Below, piece by piece: positions 24,322 through 27,569 of a stretch of 27,569 bases of DNA. This stretch comes from a virus, in IMG/VR virus record IMGVR_UViG_3300047459_000093, positions 1-27,569 of that record; one strand, given 5' to 3'. The notes under the pieces were generated by a model. That model had not been told where the DNA came from. It saw only the letters and a program-made list of their open reading frames with translations, and did no database searches. Position 1 is the stretch's first letter; each line of letters begins with the position of its first letter. A program made the translations under genes and the position numbers.

Positions 24322-24349
24322 CTTCCCATCATCCATAGGAGAATGAATC

Positions 24350-25276
24350 CTAGTCTTCTGCAGCAAGTTTCGCGAAGTATGATAGTGTATCATCCTCATC
24401 ACCGTCTACAGTCTCCGTGACTACAGGTTCAGGCGCAGACGCAATCACTTGCGGTTCTACTACTTTTGGTGATACTGCCTCTGCGGTTTGTGCGAGAGAC
24501 TCATTCTTTACAGTCGAACCAGCGCCGGTTGACTGACCCAGAACAACTTCCAAACGACTCTTCAACTCTTCATAAGACTTGTAAGTCTTGGGGTCAGCGA
24601 ACTCACTGACATCATGTAGTTGGTTGTAGGTCGCTTCAAGTTTGGTCTCATCTGATTCAAACAATGCAGAAGGTGATTTGAACTCCGACTTGTCGTAGTT
24701 ACGATAACCCGCAACGTTACGAATCTTCAACTGGAAGTCTGCGCCAGTCCAGAAGTCAAACGGGTTGACTGGTTCTTCGCCTGGGAACTGTGGTTGCATC
24801 ACATCCATAATCTTGTCAAAGATTTTCTTACCGAAGTCATAGAGGAATACTTTACCCTCATTGGTCGGATTGGACGGGTCACTCACAACCAGAATGTTTG
24901 CGACATAATGCAAACGGCGTTTCTGTTTACGAGCAATCTCTTTGTCCTCATCAATACCAGAGTTCCAAAGGCGCGAGTTGTGTTCACTCACAGGGTCATT
25001 GTTACCCAGAGTAGTCAAGGACTTCTCAACATACCATTGACCAGTCGGGCCTTTGAAGAAGTGGTCGAAGTAACGAACCCACGGAAGTTCTTGACCTTCA
25101 GCGGCAGGAAGGAAACGAACCTGTGCAAAACCATTCCCTGCTTCATCAACAGTAGGTTTCCAGAAACGTGTATCTTCATATTTGTTGGTGGTTTGTTTTT
25201 GACCAGAGATTTCCGCTGCTGCTTGTGCGAGTTTGGAAACGTCTGTTCGATTAGATTTTAGATTTGCAAAAGACAT
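24350..25276 (-). CDS. gp32: Single-stranded DNA-binding protein gp32
   Basis: This 308-residue protein is close in size to T4 gp32 (301). It has a basic N-terminal segment for cooperativity (MSFANLKSNRTDVSKL), an OB-fold core with NGFAQVRFLPA, GPTGQWYVEKSL, NDPVSEHNSRLWNSG, ANILVVSDPSNPTNEGKVFLYDFGKKIFDKI and DFWTGADFQLKIR, and an acidic C-terminal tail (VDGDEDDTLSYFAKLAAED) for recruiting replication proteins. The zinc ligands of T4 gp32 (one His, three Cys) are not kept; the protein contains no cysteine at all. gp32 coats single-stranded DNA during replication and recombination. GGAG lies 7 nt before the ATG. It is expressed from a sigma70-type promoter, possibly also from a late box, and ends at a strong terminator. 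Confidence 0.95.
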   Translation of the reverse strand: MSFANLKSNRTDVSKLAQAAAEISGQKQTTNKYEDTRFWKPTVDEAGNGFAQVRFLPAAEGQELPWVRYFDHFFKGPTGQWYVEKSLTTLGNNDPVSEHNSRLWNSGIDEDKEIARKQKRRLHYVANILVVSDPSNPTNEGKVFLYDFGKKIFDKIMDVMQPQFPGEEPVNPFDFWTGADFQLKIRNVAGYRNYDKSEFKSPSALFESDETKLEATYNQLHDVSEFADPKTYKSYEELKSRLEVVLGQSTGAGSTVKNESLAQTAEAVSPKVVEPQVIASAPEPVVTETVDGDEDDTLSYFAKLAAED

Positions 25277-25312
25277 ATGTATTCTCCGTATATTTGCGTA
25301 TTGTGTGTATTA

Positions 25313-25341
25313 ATTGTATCATAATATAATAAGTTTGTCAA
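25313..25341 (-). promoter_or_regulatory. Sigma70-type promoter for gp32
   Basis: On the minus strand TTGACA (25341-25336) and TACAAT (25318-25313) are separated by exactly 17 nt. This is close to the consensus of host vegetative sigma factor promoters. The predicted start near 25306 leaves a leader of about 30 nt that includes the GGAG ribosome binding site. It fits early or middle expression of gp32. Confidence 0.78.
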
Positions 25342-25347
25342 TACCTT

Positions 25348-25355
25348 TATTTATA
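25348..25355 (-). promoter_or_regulatory. Late promoter box TATAAATA upstream of gp32
   Basis: An exact TATAAATA on the minus strand lies just after the gp33-like stop codon (25357-25359). Predicted initiation near 25342 would give gp32 a leader of about 65 nt containing the sigma70 promoter sequence. It suggests that gp32 is also transcribed late. Confidence 0.6.
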
Positions 25356-25356
25356 A

Positions 25357-25569
25357 TTAATCATTGGGTAAGGTTTCCCGTTTATCGAGATAATTAAGAT
25401 TCATTGCTTCCATCTCAATTTTCTCTTTGATAGATGTCGCGATATATTTCTTAACATCTTCAATCTCTAATTGATTGTCGTCACATAGGTGGACAACCGC
25501 ATCCATATATGTCAAGGACTTCTTTTTCACGGTGTCCTCAACCATACGAGTAAATTTCTTTTTACTCAT
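25357..25569 (-). CDS. gp33: Late transcription coactivator gp33-like
   Basis: From the ATG at 25569 this is a 70-residue protein. The pattern SLTYMDAVVHLCDDNQLEIEDVKKYI followed by IKEKIEMEAMNLNYL matches the gp33 family of marine T4-like phages, in which a YxDAVxxxCexxxIEiE core and a KxKIExEAxxLNxL helix are typical. gp33 bridges host RNA polymerase and the sliding clamp for late transcription, so it fits the late boxes in this window. GAGG lies 11 nt before the ATG. A TTG start at 25626 would add 19 acidic residues and overlap the upstream gene; either start is possible. Location directly upstream of gp32 agrees with the gp33-gp32 neighbourhood in T4. Confidence 0.72.
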   Translation of the reverse strand: MSKKKFTRMVEDTVKKKSLTYMDAVVHLCDDNQLEIEDVKKYIATSIKEKIEMEAMNLNYLDKRETLPND

Positions 25570-25615
25570 GAAGTTGGATTCCTCTTCACTGGAATCCGTT
25601 CCACCGATAATTAAA

Positions 25616-26071
25616 TCAACTTTCAAATTCTTCTTCTAACTCCTGTGTCCACATACCGACATCATCATACCAGACACCGACTGTGCGTTTCACTTCACCT
25701 TCTTTATCATATGCCTTTGCAAGACAACGATATTTGATTACACCCTCACGGTCTTCACCATAACGAAAATCCATCCAGACACCAGTAGTAAGATATTTCT
25801 TCATGTTGTAGATATAGACCTCAAGGTCTTTGTATTCCGCCCTCTCTCTCCACGCTGTAGATTTCTTGAGATGACGTAGACCTTTAAGTTCCAACTCACA
25901 GGATTTAATCCATTGTTTTACTTTCTTCCAATGAATATAATGGTCTTCGGAATAATCACGAATACTTTCGTGAACACCCATCCGACCATCATGACCACGA
26001 ACAGCTCTTGCTTTCGCAAGACGCTCGCTCGCCGCCTTCTTTTGTTCCGCAGTGAGTTTTCTTTTTGCCAT
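25616..26071 (-). CDS. Conserved hypothetical basic protein upstream of gp33
   Basis: This 151-residue protein is not recognised as a named gene. It starts with a basic Ala/Lys-rich helix (MAKRKLTAEQKKAASERLAKARAVR; first 25 residues described, not a signal peptide), then has HYIHWKKVKQWIKSCELELKGL near 44-65, and ends with a compact acidic, aromatic part (VGVWYDDVGMWTQELEEEFES). Proteins with this start are common near gp33 and gp32 in marine T4-like phages. The ATG directly follows a 14-nt palindrome and has no Shine-Dalgarno sequence, so translation may depend on the upstream gene. A nucleic-acid-binding role would fit its basic N-terminus but is only a guess. Confidence 0.7.
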   Translation of the reverse strand: MAKRKLTAEQKKAASERLAKARAVRGHDGRMGVHESIRDYSEDHYIHWKKVKQWIKSCELELKGLRHLKKSTAWRERAEYKDLEVYIYNMKKYLTTGVWMDFRYGEDREGVIKYRCLAKAYDKEGEVKRTVGVWYDDVGMWTQELEEEFES

Positions 26072-26085
26072 ACACTATATAGTGT
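26072..26085. repeat. 14-nt perfect palindrome ACACTATATAGTGT
   Basis: The palindrome abuts the ATG at 26071 and contains the stop codon of the upstream gene (26075-26077). It could be an operator or form a weak RNA hairpin that hides the start region. No Shine-Dalgarno sequence lies between it and the start. Confidence 0.5.
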
Positions 26086-26344
26086 CGAATGTTTGCAAAG
26101 AATCTACACGAAAAGAACGCCAATCCTCAATATCTAAATCATAGACCCGAACCGCAATCTGGTTCTTTTCGGTCTTTACGTTTGCATCAGTCTTGGGCAT
26201 TTTTTCTTCGGGGATAAATTTACTATCCAGAGTTGCTCGCATGTTGCGAACCTGACCATCTTTCACTTTGATGAAAGACAGACGAACAATATTTTCCCGC
26301 AGTGTGCCTACCACACTGTCATAACTATAATCAATTCCAGTCAT
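26075..26344 (-). CDS. DUF2693-like small protein (SH3-like fold)
   Basis: The start at 26344 (89 residues) is chosen because AGGA lies 7 nt upstream; the ATG 6 nt further upstream has the AGGA too close. The pattern VRLSFIKVKDGQVRNMRATLD, then FIPEEKMPK and IAVRVYDLDIEDWRSFRVDSLQTF, matches the DUF2693 family, small beta-barrel proteins found in many phages. Function is unknown. It overlaps the end of the upstream small gene by 14 nt and is followed by the hypothetical gene at 26071. Confidence 0.68.
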   Translation of the reverse strand: MTGIDYSYDSVVGTLRENIVRLSFIKVKDGQVRNMRATLDSKFIPEEKMPKTDANVKTEKNQIAVRVYDLDIEDWRSFRVDSLQTFDTI

Positions 26345-26492
26345 TATCATATCCTACTGTTTCTTGATAAGTATCGGTAACACCAATCTCATCGAAATAA
26401 TCTTTTGTGTCATTCCAATACAGAACGTCACGGTTATCATAGTCACCTTCGAACAGGTCTTCAGCAACTTTCTTTTTACGGCGGTCAATCAT
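26331..26492 (-). CDS. Small acidic hypothetical protein
   Basis: From the ATG at 26492 this is a 53-residue protein (MIDRRKKKVAEDLFEGDYDN...). The start is favoured by AAGGAG 8 nt upstream and by the TAATG overlap with the upstream gene. After a short basic start it is acidic and rich in Asp and Tyr. No family was recognised. The tight coupling with both neighbours suggests a real gene. Confidence 0.6.
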   Translation of the reverse strand: MIDRRKKKVAEDLFEGDYDNRDVLYWNDTKDYFDEIGVTDTYQETVGYDNDWN

Positions 26493-27031
26493 TATGCACA
26501 CTCCTTCCACCAATCAGGTTCATCACGATTTGTCCATTTAGCAAATGAACGTTTCTCATTTAGATAGTAGATACGATATGCATCTACAGGGTCTTCGCGT
26601 TTGCAATAGTCAGGCATTGCTTGTGCGAATTTCGTCAATCCCGCTTTGGGGATTTTCTTAGGTATGTTGAGTAGTATATCAGATAAACGAGTATCTGTCA
26701 AGTGATATTTTCCATACCTACGGGTATACTCTTTGCAGCACTCACGGAAGTGACGATACAACCAGAAGTAGTTCTCGTCAGACTCACGCACCCAAATGTT
26801 TGACGGGTGATTGACATGAGACGCTTTATAAAGATAACCATGATAATCAGGATGCGCCCAACGTTTGATTTTGCGACCATTCGCAGTCCTGTCGATATAC
26901 AAGGCGCCATCAAGCACACGGTGTGCGGTTGACATCAGTTGTGCATACTCGACAATCATCTTGACGATATGCTTGTCGCACATTGCCTGTGCTGCCTTGA
27001 TAGGGTCATTGTCCAGATGGAAAATATTCAT
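26492..27031 (-). CDS. Conserved phage protein of unknown function
   Basis: This 179-residue protein starts with MNIFHLDNDPIKAAQAMCDK, then HIVKMIVEYAQLMSTAHRVLDG, NHPSNIWVRESDENYFWLYRHF near 74-95, and ends with QAMPDYCKR, AYRIYYLNEK and KWTNRDEPDWWKE. This pattern is common in marine T4-like phages and in other large phages, usually annotated as hypothetical. It is rich in conserved His, Trp, Asp and Arg, which looks enzyme-like. Some annotations compare such proteins to pyrimidine-dimer glycosylases, but the match is too weak to adopt. The ATG overlaps the upstream stop codon (ATGA). Confidence 0.68.
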   Translation of the reverse strand: MNIFHLDNDPIKAAQAMCDKHIVKMIVEYAQLMSTAHRVLDGALYIDRTANGRKIKRWAHPDYHGYLYKASHVNHPSNIWVRESDENYFWLYRHFRECCKEYTRRYGKYHLTDTRLSDILLNIPKKIPKAGLTKFAQAMPDYCKREDPVDAYRIYYLNEKRSFAKWTNRDEPDWWKECA

Positions 27032-27291
27032 GTTAAACTCTCAATCTCTTTCAATGTATCAGCAACTTCTTGAAAGGTCAAATGACCAATCACATCATCA
27101 GTAATAGGTGTATCATAACACAGTTCACCATTAATGTCAAGCACTGCAACTTCGAAAAGTCCATCAGTGTTACCATACGAACTAGGATTACAAATCACAG
27201 ACGCACCATATCCATTATCAAAAGTATATGTCTTCTGATACTGATTACTTTTCCTTATCGACTCATGATTTACATTACGCTCCGACTGCAT
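27028..27291 (-). CDS. Small hypothetical protein
   Basis: The start at 27291 (87 residues) is chosen because AGAGGG lies 8 nt upstream; this site is inside the end of the upstream gene. The core TYTFDNGYGASVICNPSSYG followed by LFEVAVLDINGELCYDTPIT and DDVIGHLTFQEVADTL is of a type seen often in T4-like phages. It is predicted to be a small alpha/beta domain. No function is known. It overlaps the upstream gene by 17 nt and the downstream gene by 4 nt. Confidence 0.65.
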   Translation of the reverse strand: MQSERNVNHESIRKSNQYQKTYTFDNGYGASVICNPSSYGNTDGLFEVAVLDINGELCYDTPITDDVIGHLTFQEVADTLKEIESLT

Positions 27292-27523
27292 TGTAGTAAC
27301 CCTCTGCATAGACGCGAAACTTCGGTTCGTTCTCAATCTGTTCTACGACATCGAGAACAGAACCAGTGAACCACGCACATGCATCACGCATGTCATTCAG
27401 TTCATTTACAGGAATGACCGTATCAATCGGGTCTTTCCAGTTGTCCATGCCTTCCGTGAGAGTGTTAAACTTCTCACGGAGAACATCGATACGTTCATCA
27501 GTAGCAAACGTCAGTAGTGACAT
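27275..27523 (-). CDS. Small hypothetical protein
   Basis: This 82-residue acidic protein (MSLLTFATDERIDVLREKFN...) has AGAGG 7 nt before the ATG, and the ATG overlaps the stop codon of the upstream gene (TAATG). It is mostly helical by composition, with VNELNDMRDACAWFTGSVLD in the middle. No family was recognised. It belongs to the same coupled chain of small genes. Confidence 0.6.
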   Translation of the reverse strand: MSLLTFATDERIDVLREKFNTLTEGMDNWKDPIDTVIPVNELNDMRDACAWFTGSVLDVVEQIENEPKFRVYAEGYYNAVGA

Positions 27524-27569
27524 TATGCAGCCTCTTTAATCCGAGCGTTTTTCAAAAAGTTCTCAAGGG
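27523..27569 (-). CDS. C-terminal end of a gene cut by the window edge
   Basis: An open frame enters from the right edge and ends at TAA (27525-27523), encoding a final LENFLKNARIKEAA. The stop codon overlaps the next ATG, as in the rest of this gene chain. Too little is present to identify the product. Confidence 0.5.
   Translation of the reverse strand, partial: LENFLKNARIKEAA

Noticed and set aside
26492-27031. Pyrimidine-dimer DNA glycosylase
   Set aside because: Only a loose resemblance was recalled; catalytic residues could not be matched, so it is left as unknown.

Overview
The window is a tail, baseplate and replication segment of a T4-like contractile-tailed dsDNA phage (myovirus). 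Its baseplate proteins look like those of the marine T4-like group: a DUF4815 structural protein, gp8 and gp6 of the cyanophage/pelagiphage type, and a gp32 with no cysteines. The DNA is moderately AT-rich, genes are packed tightly, and coding fills nearly the whole window. No photosynthesis genes, tRNAs, insertion sequences or CRISPR arrays were seen. The host cannot be read from the sequence; a marine bacterium is a reasonable guess.

Layout. Positions 1-19066 (minus strand) hold a baseplate/tail block. In transcription order it is gp48, gp53, a gp27-like hub protein, a gp5 OB-fold protein, a large amidase protein, a gp5C-like beta-helix spike, an unknown protein, gp25, gp6, an unknown wedge-region protein, a tail-fibre-like protein, gp8, and a very large DUF4815 protein that runs off the left edge. 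Positions 19102-19957 (minus) hold a short dCMP-deaminase-like gene and a free-standing TOPRIM (primase-like) gene. Positions 19970-24296 (plus) hold gp4 head completion, a gp2-like protein, a tail-tube-family protein (gp54-like), gp26 with a -1 frame extension, and the tape measure gp29. Positions 24350-27569 (minus) hold gp32 single-stranded DNA-binding protein, a gp33-like late transcription coactivator, and a chain of overlapping small genes, mostly of unknown function.

Expression. Six exact TATAAATA boxes (the T4 late-promoter motif) lie between or beside genes. Three are followed by exactly 5 nt and then ATG, with no Shine-Dalgarno sequence, which predicts leaderless late mRNAs. gp32 has a consensus sigma70-type promoter (TTGACA, 17 nt, TACAAT) and a classic C(UUCG)G terminator. 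Most genes of the baseplate block are coupled by TAATG or ATGA overlaps.

The strongest second-look items are a dnaX-like programmed -1 frameshift signal joining gp26 to a downstream 63-codon frame just before the tape measure gene, the leaderless late-promoter architecture, the division of T4 gp5 into three genes with a T7-lysozyme-like amidase in place of the muramidase, and the stand-alone TOPRIM gene. No wholly new defence or mobile system was found.
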